DNA of 64,000 nt from CAVTHK01 sp964552235 (GCA_964552235.1 CAZKGO010000002.1:1-64000); one strand, 5' to 3'; positions 47,471 to 56,256 are shown, numbered from the stretch's first letter. Notes: generated by a model from the letters alone, not told the origin. Numbers and translations: made by a program.

Positions 47471-48967
47471 ATGCGACCGAATGTGGTGCTCGTGATGACG
47501 GACCAGCAGCGTGCGGACCTGTGCGGCCGCGAAGGCTACGCCCTGGACACTACGCCGTTCCAGGACCGGCTCGCCCGGGAGGGCGTGTGGTTCACCAGGG
47601 CCTACACGCCCGTTCCCGCCTGCCTGCCGGCCCGGATCAGCACCCTCACCGGCCGCTGGCCCGGAGCCACGAGGATCCGCCACAACTCCTTCCGCCTGAG
47701 GCAACTGGCCTGCGCGCCGGTGTACGAGAAGGACATCTTCGACGTTATGCGGGAGGCCGGCTACCGCACCGGCCTCTCGGGCAAGAACCACTCGCACCTG
47801 ACCGCAGACCGGGTCGATCTCTGGTCGCCCTACAGCCACGACGGCGGAGGCGAGCAGAAGGAGCGCAGCGACGAGGAGAGGCGCTTCGACGAGTACCTCG
47901 CCGCGCTGCACCATCGCGCCGACTTCGAGCCCGCGCCGTTCCCGCTGGAGTGCCAGGGTCCCTGGCGCGCGGTGCGCGACGCCATGAGGTGGATCGGGCA
48001 GCCCGACGAGCGGCCCTTCTTTATCTGGCTGAGCTTTGCCGAGCCCCACAACCCCTACCAGGTGCCGCGGCCCTACTTCGACATGTTCCCGCCCGAGGCT
48101 CTGCCCCCGCTGGGGACGAGCCCCGACGCGTACGCGCAGCGCGGCTTCAAGTGGCAGTTCACCCGCTGGCTCGGCGAACAGGGCTTCCCCGACTACCGCG
48201 AGCAGATACCGAGGGCGCGCTCGAACTACCACGGCATGCTGCGTCTCATCGACGACCAGCTGCAGCGCTTCGTCGGCTTCCTCGAGGAGCGGGGCCTGCG
48301 GGAGAACACGCTGATCATCTTCGTCTCGGACCACGGCGACTTCGTGGGCGAGTACGGGCTGGTGCGCAAGGGGCCGGAGGTGCCGAACGTCCTGATGCGG
48401 GTGCCGATGATCTGGACCGGCCCCGGGGTGAAGCGGGCGGTCGATCCCCGGACCGACCACGTGTCGCTGGTGGACATCATGCCGACGCTGTGCGAGGCCA
48501 TCGGTGTCCCGGTGCCCGCAGGCGTGCAGGGCCGCAGCCTGTGGCCGATGCTCACCGGCGGCGAGTACCCGCGTCGGGAGTTCGAGTCGGTGTACGGCGA
48601 GCAGGGCATGGGAGGCCTCCACTTCGTGGACGAGACCGAAGTGATCGATCCCGTCGTGGACGGCCTGAACCGGGAGGTCGGCTTCGACTGCCTCAACAGC
48701 AGGTCGCAGAGCGGAATGCTGCGCATGCTGCGCAAGGGGCGGTGGAAGCTCGACTTCGACATGCAAGGACGCGGCCAGCTCTACGACCTCGAGAGCGACC
48801 CCCTCGAGCTGCGCAACCTCTACGGGTCGAGCGCCACAGCGGCGATCGAGCGCGAGATGCTGGCGGACCTGCTCGCCTGGAGCCTGCGGGCGCAGGACCC
48901 GCTGCCGTACCCGAACCTGCGCTACCGGATCAAGGTCGACCCGCGCGGCTGGTGGGCGCGGGACTGA
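47471..48967 (+). CDS. Sulfatase (type I, formylglycine-dependent)
   Basis: 498 aa alkaline-phosphatase-fold enzyme. Metal ligands begin in LVMTDQQRADLCG (Asp11). The sulfatase signature is ACLPARISTLTGR: Cys51-Leu-Pro-Ala-Arg55, so Cys51 must be converted to formylglycine by a maturase not in this window. Further blocks are SGKNHSHL, IFVSDHGDFVGEYGLVRKG and GRWKLDFDMQGRGQLYDLES. No signal peptide is seen, so it acts in the cytoplasm, presumably on imported sulfated sugars. GGAGGAG precedes the ATG. It is divergent from the LplA-type importer, which fits uptake and desulfation of the same glycan. Confidence 0.93.
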   Translation: MRPNVVLVMTDQQRADLCGREGYALDTTPFQDRLAREGVWFTRAYTPVPACLPARISTLTGRWPGATRIRHNSFRLRQLACAPVYEKDIFDVMREAGYRTGLSGKNHSHLTADRVDLWSPYSHDGGGEQKERSDEERRFDEYLAALHHRADFEPAPFPLECQGPWRAVRDAMRWIGQPDERPFFIWLSFAEPHNPYQVPRPYFDMFPPEALPPLGTSPDAYAQRGFKWQFTRWLGEQGFPDYREQIPRARSNYHGMLRLIDDQLQRFVGFLEERGLRENTLIIFVSDHGDFVGEYGLVRKGPEVPNVLMRVPMIWTGPGVKRAVDPRTDHVSLVDIMPTLCEAIGVPVPAGVQGRSLWPMLTGGEYPRREFESVYGEQGMGGLHFVDETEVIDPVVDGLNREVGFDCLNSRSQSGMLRMLRKGRWKLDFDMQGRGQLYDLESDPLELRNLYGSSATAAIEREMLADLLAWSLRAQDPLPYPNLRYRIKVDPRGWWARD

Positions 48968-48979
48968 GGCGGCGCGGGA

Positions 48980-49861
48980 TCAGCCCGCGAACAGCGGCTC
49001 GTGGGTCCCGCGGGTCCCGGGCCGCACGCGGAAGAGGCCTCCCGAGAGCGGGTGGTCGGCGAGAGCCTTCGGGTCGAGGCCCCGGCGGGCCGTCGTGATG
49101 TACAGCTCGTCCATGCGCAGGCCAGCGAAGGCGCACGAGGTCACGAGCGGCGCGGGAACCTCGATCGTGGCCAGCAGCCTGCCGTCGCGCGGGTTCCAAC
49201 GGGTCACCGCCCCGCCTCCGTAGAGCGCGACCCACAGCATGCCTTCGGTGTCCATGGTCATCCCGTCGGGCTTGCCCTTTTCGGGGGGCACCCGGATCGC
49301 CGCGCGCCTGGAGGAGAGGTCGCCGGTCTCGGCGTCGTAGTCGAAGGCCGCCACTTCCTGGGTCGGGGTGTCGATGTAGTAGAAGGTTTTCTCGTCGGCC
49401 GTCCAGGCCATGCCGTTGGAGATCGAGACGCCGGTGAGCATTGTGCGCAGGCTGAAGTCGGGGAACAGGCAGTAGAGCGCGCCCTTGCCCTGCTGCGCTT
49501 CGGTGTTCATCGTACCGGCCCAGAAGCGGCCGCGGGGGTCGACCTTGCCGTCGTTGAAGCGGTTGCCCGGCAGGTGCCGCTCGGGGTGCAGCAGCGGGGT
49601 GATCCTGTCCGACTCGATGTCCAGGTCGGCAAAGCCGTCACGGCCGGCAAGCACAAGGCCGCCGTTGCCGCGCAGGGCGACGCAGCCCACCTCCTGGCCG
49701 GCCTCGATGATCCGGTCGCGGCCCGCGGCCGGATCGTAGGCATGGATCACGCGGCCCCGGATGTCCACCCAGAACAGCAGGCCCCTGCGGTAGTCCCAGA
49801 TCGGCCCTTCGCCCAGCTCCGCCTTAGCCTCACACACCAGCTCGACCGTGGTTGCGCTCAC
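48980..49861 (-). CDS. SMP-30/gluconolactonase/LRE family protein
   Basis: 293 aa six-bladed propeller. The metal and active-site blocks are AELGEGPIWDYRRGLLFWVD, then RFNDGKVDPRGRFWAGTM and SISNGMAWTADEKTFYYIDT, and KPDGMTMDTEGMLWVAL. They provide the Glu, two Asn and Asp that hold Ca2+ or Zn2+. The family opens sugar lactones to sugar acids. GTG start at 49861 with GGAGG upstream. It lies convergent to the sulfatase with 12 bases between and probably helps in sugar-acid catabolism. Confidence 0.92.
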   Translation of the reverse strand: MSATTVELVCEAKAELGEGPIWDYRRGLLFWVDIRGRVIHAYDPAAGRDRIIEAGQEVGCVALRGNGGLVLAGRDGFADLDIESDRITPLLHPERHLPGNRFNDGKVDPRGRFWAGTMNTEAQQGKGALYCLFPDFSLRTMLTGVSISNGMAWTADEKTFYYIDTPTQEVAAFDYDAETGDLSSRRAAIRVPPEKGKPDGMTMDTEGMLWVALYGGGAVTRWNPRDGRLLATIEVPAPLVTSCAFAGLRMDELYITTARRGLDPKALADHPLSGGLFRVRPGTRGTHEPLFAG

Positions 49862-49904
49862 TCGATCCTCCGCGACGGGCCGCAGCGGCCGCCGTCAGCG
49901 TCGG

Positions 49905-49934
49905 AGCATACCCGCTTCGGTCGAGAATGGGCAA
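49905..49934 (-). promoter_or_regulatory. Promoter of the SMP-30 gene
   Basis: Minus strand TTGCCC (49934-49929), 18-base spacer, TATGCT (49910-49905). It lies downstream of the ZnuA-type gene, so the lactonase has its own transcript. Confidence 0.5.
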
Positions 49935-49949
49935 GGATACGCTTCCGCC

Positions 49950-50804
49950 TTACCGCAAGGCCGCCGCAATCGCGGCTGCGGCGCGCACGAGGTTGTCGAG
50001 GTAGTCGGCGGCCAGCTCGTCGATGACCACGACCTCGGCGCCGATCTCGCGGGCGAGCGACCGGGCTGCGGCCGTGCTGACGTGCGGCTGGGCAAAGACC
50101 GCGCGCGCGCCCTCGCTGCGGGCTCCCTCGACGAGCGCGGCGAGCCGGCGCGCGGTCGGCTCCTTGCCGTCGACCTCGACCGCCACCTGCTCGAGGCCCG
50201 CCTCGCGGGCAAAATAGCCCCACGCGGGGTGGAAGATGTAGAAGCGCCTGCCCCGGTGAGGGGCGAGGATCTGCGCCACCCGCCTGCCCGCGGCCTCGAG
50301 ATCGGCGGCGAGCGCCCTGTATCCCAGGTGGTAGGCCTCCCTCCCCGCGGGGTCGGCGGCCGTGAGGGCGTCGCGGATCGTGGCTGCCTGGGCCGCGGCC
50401 AGCCTCGGGCTCAGCCAGACGTGGGGATCGACGGAGCCGTGGTCCCCGGGAGCCAGGTCGAGCCCCGCGAGAGTGTCCACGATCCTGATGCCGGCCACGC
50501 GTTCGATCCGGGGCGCGAGGGTCTTCTCGATCTCCAGCCCCGCAGTGAAGTACAGTCTCGTCCTGGACAGCTCCCGCAGCGCCTGCGGGGTCACGTCGTA
50601 GGTGTGCGGGTCCTGTCCCGGCGGGACGAGGACCTGGACCGACACCCGCTGGCCGCCGATCCGCTGCACGAAGTAGGCGTGGGGAGCGATTGTGACCGCT
50701 ACCCTGACCCGGCCATCGTCGGTGGGGGCCGCATTCGGCCGGCAGCCGGCGACCAGCGTCAGCGCCGCGGCGACGGCGGTGGCCAGGTGGACGCAGGTTC
50801 TCAT
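49950..50804 (-). CDS. ZnuA-type zinc/manganese-binding lipoprotein
   Basis: 284 aa. Lipoprotein signal MRTCVHLATAVAAALTLVAGC with the acylated Cys21. The cluster A-I binding-protein pattern is clear: VTIAPHAYFVQRIGGQRVSV, PGQDPHTYDVTPQALR, SVDPHVWLSPRLAA, IFHPAWGYFAREAGL, FAQPHVSTAAARSLA, and VIDELAADYLDN. Three His and one acidic residue should hold the metal. The His-rich loop of ZnuA is almost absent. The permease and ATPase genes are not adjacent, so it works with a transporter encoded elsewhere. The promoter ends 10 bases upstream of the ATG and overlaps a perfect inverted repeat, probably a metal-dependent operator. Confidence 0.9.
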   Translation of the reverse strand: MRTCVHLATAVAAALTLVAGCRPNAAPTDDGRVRVAVTIAPHAYFVQRIGGQRVSVQVLVPPGQDPHTYDVTPQALRELSRTRLYFTAGLEIEKTLAPRIERVAGIRIVDTLAGLDLAPGDHGSVDPHVWLSPRLAAAQAATIRDALTAADPAGREAYHLGYRALAADLEAAGRRVAQILAPHRGRRFYIFHPAWGYFAREAGLEQVAVEVDGKEPTARRLAALVEGARSEGARAVFAQPHVSTAAARSLAREIGAEVVVIDELAADYLDNLVRAAAAIAAALR

Positions 50805-50814
50805 CGACGGGACG

Positions 50815-50841
50815 ATAATACTGCGTATTACCCGGCGTCAA
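50815..50841 (-). promoter_or_regulatory. znuA-type promoter, nearly leaderless
   Basis: Minus strand TTGACG (50841-50836), 15-base spacer, TATTAT (50820-50815), 10 bases before the ATG. No ribosome site. Confidence 0.5.
50816..50830. promoter_or_regulatory. Inverted repeat overlapping the -10 box, probable metalloregulator operator
   Basis: TAATAC TGC GTATTA is a perfect 6-3-6 inverted repeat, AT-rich in a GC-rich region, covering most of the -10 box and part of the spacer of the metal-binding lipoprotein promoter. A Fur/Zur/MntR-type repressor is the natural candidate. Confidence 0.65.
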
Positions 50842-50854
50842 GGTCCGGCGCATC

Positions 50855-50883
50855 TTTCCCAGGTCCAGGCGATCGGCTATAAC
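50855..50883 (+). promoter_or_regulatory. Possible promoter of the Bat operon
   Basis: TTTCCC (50855-50860, weak), 17-base spacer, TATAAC (50878-50883), then 9 bases to ATG 50893. No ribosome site. Confidence 0.4.
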
Positions 50884-50892
50884 GTCCTCATC

Positions 50893-51879
50893 ATGCAGGA
50901 AAGCACCCAGCCGGGCGAACAGGAGCTGCGCGACGCCGCCGGGCAGCTCGGCGCCGCCATCGAGCAGGTCGAGCGCCGCGTCGTCGGGCAGCGCGAGATG
51001 ATCGAGGGCCTGCTAATGGCCATTCTCTGCGGCGGCCACGTGCTGCTCGAGGGGGTGCCGGGGCTGGCCAAGACGCTCGCCATCAGGACTCTGGCCGAGG
51101 TCATGGACGGCCTGTTCCGCCGCGTGCAGTTCACGCCCGACCTGCTGCCGGCGGACCTGGTCGGCACCATGGTCTTCAACCAGGCGACCGGCCAGTTCGC
51201 GCCGCGCAAGGGCCCAGTGTTCGCCAACATCATCCTCGCCGACGAGATCAACCGCGCCCCGGCCAAGGTCCAGTCGGCGCTGCTGGAGTGCATGCAGGAG
51301 CGCCAGGTGACCCTCGGCGACGCGACCTATGCCCTGGAGCCGCCCTTCTTCGTGCTGGCCACTCAGAACCCCATCGAGCACGAGGGGACCTACCCGCTGC
51401 CTGAGGCGCAGCTCGACCGCTTTATCACCAAGCTCCTGGTGCGCTACCCGGCCTTTGACGAAGAGGTGCGCATCGTGCGCCTGGTCGGCACCGAGCGGAC
51501 GATCCCGGTCGACCGCGTCCTGAACCGCAGGGCTCTCGCCAGCCTGCAGCGGCTGGCCGAGCGCATCCACGTCGATGAGCGCATCGAGGAGTACATCGTC
51601 CGCCTCGTGGTGGCCACCCGTCCGCTCAAGGAGGGCGCCGCCGACTTCCACCGCTACATCGAGTACGGCGCTTCGCCGCGGGCCTCGATATACGCCTACC
51701 GCCTCGCCCGCATCCGCGCGCTGCTCGACGGCCGGCCCTTCGTCATCCCCGAGGACGTCAAGGCGGTGCTGCCCGCGGTGCTGCGCCACCGCCTGATCCT
51801 CTCCTACGAGGCGGAGAGCGAGCGCCTCGCCCCCGACGACATCATCCGCGAGCTGCTCGCCCGCGTCGCGGTGCCCTGA
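50893..51879 (+). CDS. MoxR-family AAA+ ATPase
   Basis: 328 aa. Walker A GGHVLLEGVPGLAKTLAIRT near residue 55, Walker B NIILADEINRAPAKVQSALL, sensor LATQNPIEHEGTYPLPEAQL, and a lid domain with ASPRASIYAYRLARIRALLD. MoxR proteins act as chaperone-like ATPases with the vWA proteins encoded next to them. The frame is open from 50692, but similarity starts at ATG 50893, where no Shine-Dalgarno site exists and a TATAAC box lies 9 bases upstream. First gene of the moxR-DUF58-bat operon. Confidence 0.95.
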   Translation: MQESTQPGEQELRDAAGQLGAAIEQVERRVVGQREMIEGLLMAILCGGHVLLEGVPGLAKTLAIRTLAEVMDGLFRRVQFTPDLLPADLVGTMVFNQATGQFAPRKGPVFANIILADEINRAPAKVQSALLECMQERQVTLGDATYALEPPFFVLATQNPIEHEGTYPLPEAQLDRFITKLLVRYPAFDEEVRIVRLVGTERTIPVDRVLNRRALASLQRLAERIHVDERIEEYIVRLVVATRPLKEGAADFHRYIEYGASPRASIYAYRLARIRALLDGRPFVIPEDVKAVLPAVLRHRLILSYEAESERLAPDDIIRELLARVAVP

Positions 51880-51890
51880 CGAGGCGCCCC

Positions 51891-52790
51891 GTGGCACGCA
51901 GGCGGCGTCCGGAAACGGCGGAGCATCAGCTTCTGGCGGGCAGGATCCGCACAATCCAGCTGGCCAGCGTGCGCCTGGTGGACAGCCTGCTCGCCGGCGG
52001 CTACCGCAGCGTGTTCCGCGGCCAGGGCATCGAGCTCGACGAGGTGCGGGAGTACTCCAGCGGCGACGACGTGCGCCTGATCGACTGGAACGTCACCTCG
52101 CGCATGGGAAGCCCCTACACCAAGACCTTTCGCGAGGAGCGCGAGCTCTCGCTGTTCCTCGCGGCCGACGTCTCGGCCTCGATGTACGCCGGTTCGGGCG
52201 AGATCGGCAAGGAGGAGACCGCGCTGCTGGCCTTTGCCACCCTCGCCCTGTCGGCCGTGGCCAACAACGACCGGGTCGGCGCCGTGCTGTACAGCGACCG
52301 CATCGAGAAGTGGGTGGCGCCGGCCAAGGGCCGCAGGCACATCCACCGCCTGCTCAACGACTACGCCGGCTTCACGGCCAGCGGCCGCGGGTCGGACCTG
52401 GCCCTCGCGCTGCGCACGATCGGCCAGTCGCTGAAGCGCCGCGGCATCTGCGTGATCCTCTCCGACTTTAAGACCGCGGCATACGAGCACGAGCTTGCCC
52501 TGCTCGCCCGCAGGCACGACGTGATCGCGGTGCGCATTTTCGACGCCGCGGACGTGAGCCTGCCCGCCATCGGCCTGGTGGCGCTTCAGGACCCCGAGAG
52601 CGGCGCAACCGTGTCGCTCGCCGGGACGCCCGGCCTGCGGACCCGCTACGAGGAGTTCGCCCTCAAGCTGCGCGCGGAGTGGGGCGACCGGTGCCGCAAG
52701 TGCGGCGCCGAGACCCTCGAGATCAGCACCTCCGACGACCCGGGCCGCAGGCTCGACGAGTTCTTCCAGAGGCGGAGAAAGCGCCGATGA
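51891..52790 (+). CDS. DUF58 (vWA-like) protein of the MoxR/Bat operon
   Basis: 299 aa. The DUF58 block IELDEVREYSSGDDVRLIDW followed by RMGSPYTKTFREERELSLFL is complete, and the vWA-like metal site starts ADVSASMYAGSG. A Cys pair, RCRKCG, near residue 265 is unusual for the family and may hold metal with other residues. GTG start, 11 bases after moxR. It overlaps the next gene by 4 bases (ATGA). Its function in this operon class is linked to envelope stress and oxygen tolerance, but the mechanism is not established. Confidence 0.93.
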   Translation: MARRRRPETAEHQLLAGRIRTIQLASVRLVDSLLAGGYRSVFRGQGIELDEVREYSSGDDVRLIDWNVTSRMGSPYTKTFREERELSLFLAADVSASMYAGSGEIGKEETALLAFATLALSAVANNDRVGAVLYSDRIEKWVAPAKGRRHIHRLLNDYAGFTASGRGSDLALALRTIGQSLKRRGICVILSDFKTAAYEHELALLARRHDVIAVRIFDAADVSLPAIGLVALQDPESGATVSLAGTPGLRTRYEEFALKLRAEWGDRCRKCGAETLEISTSDDPGRRLDEFFQRRRKRR

Positions 52791-53707
52791 GGACCCTCGC
52801 GCTGCTGGCCGGCCTGCTCTGCGCCCTCCCTGCGGCTGCCCAGCCCGCCTACACCGTGCTCGAGTCCGGGACCGTGCCCCTGCGGTCGTACGTCGGCGAC
52901 CCGATCGAGCTGCGCGTGCGCCTGCGCCTGGCCGCCGCCCCGCGTCCCGGCTCGGCCGCGCCGCTGCTGGCCGCACCCAAGAAGCTGCCGTCTGCGCCTT
53001 GGGTCGAGCTGCGCCAGGTGCGGGTTTCGGCCGCGGGGGCGGGCGAGTGGGACGTGCGCGTGAGCCTGGTGTCGTTCGCTCCCGGCCCTGCGCGGATCCC
53101 GGCTCTCGACCTGGGTGCGATCCTGCTCGACGGCCTCACGATCCACACCGCCTCGATCGTCCAGGAGAAGAAGGTCGACCGCCTCGCGCCGCCCCGCGAC
53201 CAGCTCGTCGTTCCCGGCACGCAGCGACGCCTGGCCATCGCGGCCGCGCTGCTGATCGGCTGCCCGATCGCCGGGGCGCTGCTCGGCGGCCGCCTGCTGC
53301 GTCTCGCGCGCGCTGTCGACGCCCGCAGACGGCGGGCCCAGCCGTGGAGCCGCCTGCTGAAGACGCTCAGGCGGCTGCGCGGCCGCCTGGACCGGCTCGG
53401 CGGCCGCGAGTTCTACATCGACCTCACGGCAGCTCTGCGCGTCTACCTCGAGCGGCGCCATGGGCTGGAGGCCACCACCGCCACGACGCGGGAGCTGGGC
53501 GAGCGGCTGCGGGCCCTCGCCGCCTGCGAGCCTCCGGCCGGCTCGGAAAGCGCCGAGGCGGTCGACGGTCTGGCGCGGCTTTTCGAGCGGGGCGACTGGG
53601 TCAAGTTCGGCGGGGCGGCCGCGGACCGCAGGGAGCTGGCGGCTGCCGCCGACAGCGCCGAGCTGTGGGCGAGGCGCCTCGAGGAGGCCTCGATTGGGGA
53701 CGCTTGA
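52787..53707 (+). CDS. BatD-like/DUF4381-like membrane protein of the Bat operon
   Basis: 306 aa. Signal peptide MRTLALLAGLLCALPAAAQP. A periplasmic beta-rich domain of about 120 residues (VLESGTVPLRSYVGDPIELR) with EWDVRVSLVSFAPG follows. One membrane helix (residues about 147-168, LAIAAALLIGCPIAGALLGG) leads to a cytoplasmic helical domain (EFYIDLTAALRVYLERRHG, and LARLFERGDWVKFGG). This layout matches the BatD-like or DUF4381 proteins placed between DUF58 and BatA. The ATG overlaps the upstream stop, and its last 14 bases overlap the start of batA. Confidence 0.82.
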   Translation: MRTLALLAGLLCALPAAAQPAYTVLESGTVPLRSYVGDPIELRVRLRLAAAPRPGSAAPLLAAPKKLPSAPWVELRQVRVSAAGAGEWDVRVSLVSFAPGPARIPALDLGAILLDGLTIHTASIVQEKKVDRLAPPRDQLVVPGTQRRLAIAAALLIGCPIAGALLGGRLLRLARAVDARRRRAQPWSRLLKTLRRLRGRLDRLGGREFYIDLTAALRVYLERRHGLEATTATTRELGERLRALAACEPPAGSESAEAVDGLARLFERGDWVKFGGAAADRRELAAAADSAELWARRLEEASIGDA

Positions 53708-54695
53708 GCACCCGGCCGCGCTGGCCCTCCTCGTCCTGCTGCCGCCCCTGGCGTGGCTGGTGCACTTCAGTCCCTTCCGCGGCGGGCGGGTGCCCTTTGC
53801 CTGGCGGATCTGGCGCGGGACCGGCTTCGCCCCGGGCCTCCAGGCCGCGAAGATCCTGCTGGTCGTTCTGGAGATCGGGTTCTGGCTCGGCTGCGCGCTG
53901 CTGGTGGCGGCTCTCGCCGGGCCGCAGCGCGTGAGCCGGCAGAAGAGCTTCCTGTCCCGCGGGTTCGACATCATGATCGTGCTCGACGAGTCCCCCAGCA
54001 TGCTCGCCCAGGACTTCAAGCCCGGCCATCGCTTCGAGGCCGCGCGGACCGTGATCCGGGAGTTTGTGCGCGGCCGCGAGAACGACCCGATCGGCCTGGT
54101 GAGCTTTGCCGAGCAGGCGATGCTGCGCGTCCCGCCGACCGTCGACTACCCGCTGCTGCTCGACTCCCTGGACGCCCTGGCCGTGGGCAGCCTCAGCGAC
54201 GGCACCGCCATCGGCATGGGGCTCGCCCTCGCGAGCCTGCACCTGAGCCGCAGCAGCGCGCCCGGCAGGGTGATCATCCTGCTCACCGACGGCGAGAACA
54301 ACGCCGGCGAGATCAAGCCCGACGACGCGGCCGCGGCCGCAGCGCGGCTGGGAATCCGCATTCACACCGTCGGCATCGGCCGGGAGGGCGAGGCTCCCCT
54401 GGTCTACACCGATCCCCAGACCGGCCGCACGGTCCGCGGCACCTACAAGGGCAGGTTCGACGAGGCGCTGCTGCGCCGCATCTCGCGCGTGTCCGGCGGC
54501 CGCTACTTCCAGGCGAGCAGCCCGGGGGTGCTCGCCGCGATCTTCGAGACCATCGACTCCTACGAGAAGACGGAGAAGCGGGTCAAGACCACCGTGACCC
54601 GCACCCCGCTGCACGGCCGCTTTCTGCTGGCCGGCCTGCTGCTGGTGCTCCTGCGCCTGGCCGCCGGCAAGGCGCTGCTGCGGGAGGTGTTCTGA
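53694..54695 (+). CDS. batA: BatA: membrane-anchored von Willebrand factor A protein
   Basis: 333 aa. N-terminal membrane segments (residues 5-25 and about 55-75), a vWA domain and a C-terminal membrane helix. The metal-ion-dependent adhesion site is complete: DESPS (vs DxSxS), the Thr in SLSDGTAIGMG, and the Asp in LLTDGENNAGE. The start is TTG 53694, with GAGGAGG 7 bases upstream, giving MGTLEHPAALALLVLLPPLA, the normal Bat beginning. It overlaps the previous gene. The stop overlaps the batB start by one base (TGATG). Confidence 0.93.
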   Translation: MGTLEHPAALALLVLLPPLAWLVHFSPFRGGRVPFAWRIWRGTGFAPGLQAAKILLVVLEIGFWLGCALLVAALAGPQRVSRQKSFLSRGFDIMIVLDESPSMLAQDFKPGHRFEAARTVIREFVRGRENDPIGLVSFAEQAMLRVPPTVDYPLLLDSLDALAVGSLSDGTAIGMGLALASLHLSRSSAPGRVIILLTDGENNAGEIKPDDAAAAAARLGIRIHTVGIGREGEAPLVYTDPQTGRTVRGTYKGRFDEALLRRISRVSGGRYFQASSPGVLAAIFETIDSYEKTEKRVKTTVTRTPLHGRFLLAGLLLVLLRLAAGKALLREVF

Positions 54696-55684
54696 TGGAG
54701 TTCGAGCGCCCGGCCGCCCTCGCCCTGCTCGCCCTCGCGCCGGCCCTCGCGCTGCTGCTGCTCGTGCGCTTCCGCGCCGACCGCGCGAGCCTGGGCGCGC
54801 TCGTCGGGCCGCGGCGTTTCCGGCGGCTGTACAATGTCTGGCTGGTCAAGAGCTTTTTCGCGGGTGCCTTTGCCGTGGCCTTTGTCGTGCTGGCCGTCCT
54901 CGCCCTCGCCGAGCCCAGGGGCGGCCGGCGGGTGGTGCCCGACGAGCGCGCCGGCCTGGACGTCGTGTTCCTGCTCGACGTCTCGCGCAGCATGCTCGCC
55001 TCCGATTCGCAGCCGAGCCGGCTCGCGAGCGCGGCGGCCGCCGCCGAGCGCCTGGCGGCCGCGTTGCCGGCGCCGCGCATCGCCGTCGTCGCGTTCAAGG
55101 GCGAGGCCTACAGGCTGCTGCCTCTCACCGAGGACCTTGAGGCCCTGGCGCTCGTGCTGGCCGCCGCCGGCCCCGAGCTGTCCACCTCCACCGGCTCCAA
55201 CGTTGAAGCCGGCATCAGGAGCGCGCTCGCGAGCCTGCCGGACGCGGGCCGCTACCGGGTGATCTTCCTCTTTTCCGACGGCGAGAGCCTCGAGGGTCAG
55301 GCCGTGCGGGCGGCCCGCGACGCGCGGGCCGCCGGAGTGCCCATCGTGGCGGTCGCCGTCGGCACCGAGGCAGGCGCGCAGCTGGTGCTCGCCGACGGCC
55401 GCACGGTGTTCGACCGCTCGGGCCGGCCGGTCGTGAGCCGCCTCGACCTCAGGCAGCTGGAGGACGTGGCCGCGGCCAGCGAAGGGCGGGTCTATCGCCC
55501 CGAGGAGACGGCGCGCATCGCCCGCGAGCTGCTGAGCCTGCTCAAGGGGCTCGGCGAGAAGGACTGGACCCAGGGCGTGCGTGCCGAGCGGCGGCCGCTG
55601 TACCGGCTGTTCCTGTCGATCGCCCTCGGGCTGCTGCTGCTCGGCCGGGTGGTGCGCGTCGTCCGCTGGGGGCGGCTGGCATGA
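54695..55684 (+). CDS. batB: BatB: membrane-anchored von Willebrand factor A protein
   Basis: 329 aa with the same plan as BatA: MEFERPAALALLALAPALAL, a second helix near residue 60, the vWA domain with DVSRS, TSTGSNVEAG and FLFSDGESLEG, and a C-terminal helix FLSIALGLLLLGRVVRVV. BatA and BatB probably form a hetero-complex in the inner membrane facing the periplasm. GGGAGG precedes the ATG. Its stop overlaps the TPR gene start (ATGA). Confidence 0.93.
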   Translation: MEFERPAALALLALAPALALLLLVRFRADRASLGALVGPRRFRRLYNVWLVKSFFAGAFAVAFVVLAVLALAEPRGGRRVVPDERAGLDVVFLLDVSRSMLASDSQPSRLASAAAAAERLAAALPAPRIAVVAFKGEAYRLLPLTEDLEALALVLAAAGPELSTSTGSNVEAGIRSALASLPDAGRYRVIFLFSDGESLEGQAVRAARDARAAGVPIVAVAVGTEAGAQLVLADGRTVFDRSGRPVVSRLDLRQLEDVAAASEGRVYRPEETARIARELLSLLKGLGEKDWTQGVRAERRPLYRLFLSIALGLLLLGRVVRVVRWGRLA

Positions 55685-56256
55685 GAGGGGCGGCTGCGAC
55701 CGCAGCCCTGGCGGGCGCCCTGGTGCTGGCCTCCTGCACCGGGCCCGACCTGCTGGTGCTGCACGGCAACCTGCGCCACGGCAACGGCGAGTACGGCAAG
55801 GCGACGGTCGCCTACCTGTCGGCCCTGGAAAAGGCGGCGGGCGGCGCTGCCCCCTACGTGCAGTACGACCTCGGCAACGTCTACGCCGCGCTCGGCGAAC
55901 CGGCCGCGGCGAGGGACACGATCGGGCGCGCCCTCGACGGAGAGGGCAACGAGCTGCTGTTCCGCGCCCACTTCAACCTCGGAGTGCTCGAGTACGAGCA
56001 GGGCCGCTTCGAGGAGGCGGCGCGCAGCTTTGTCGAAGCGCTGCGGCGCAAGCCCGCGGACGTCGACGCCAAGGCGAACCTCGAGCTCGCCCTGCGCAAG
56101 GTGCAGGCTGCGGTGCCCCGCGCGGCCGCGCCGGCCGTCGAGCGGAGGATCGACCGCCGCACCAGCGAGATCCTCGACATCGCCAGGCAGAAGGAAGTGT
56201 TCGCGGGAAAGCCGGCGCCCTCCCGCCGGCCCGCGGAGGGGGGTGACGATTGGTAG
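55681..56256 (+). CDS. BatC-like TPR lipoprotein
   Basis: 191 aa. Lipoprotein signal ALAGALVLASC with acylated Cys19. Three tetratricopeptide units at about residues 25-130 (GEYGKATVAYLSALEKAAGG, then YDLGNVYAALGEPAAARDTI and FNLGVLEYEQGRFEEAARSF) follow. A charged tail comes last. It probably serves as the scaffold binding BatA/BatB. Start overlaps batB; the next gene begins inside its last codons. Confidence 0.88.
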   Translation: MRGAAATAALAGALVLASCTGPDLLVLHGNLRHGNGEYGKATVAYLSALEKAAGGAAPYVQYDLGNVYAALGEPAAARDTIGRALDGEGNELLFRAHFNLGVLEYEQGRFEEAARSFVEALRRKPADVDAKANLELALRKVQAAVPRAAAPAVERRIDRRTSEILDIARQKEVFAGKPAPSRRPAEGGDDW

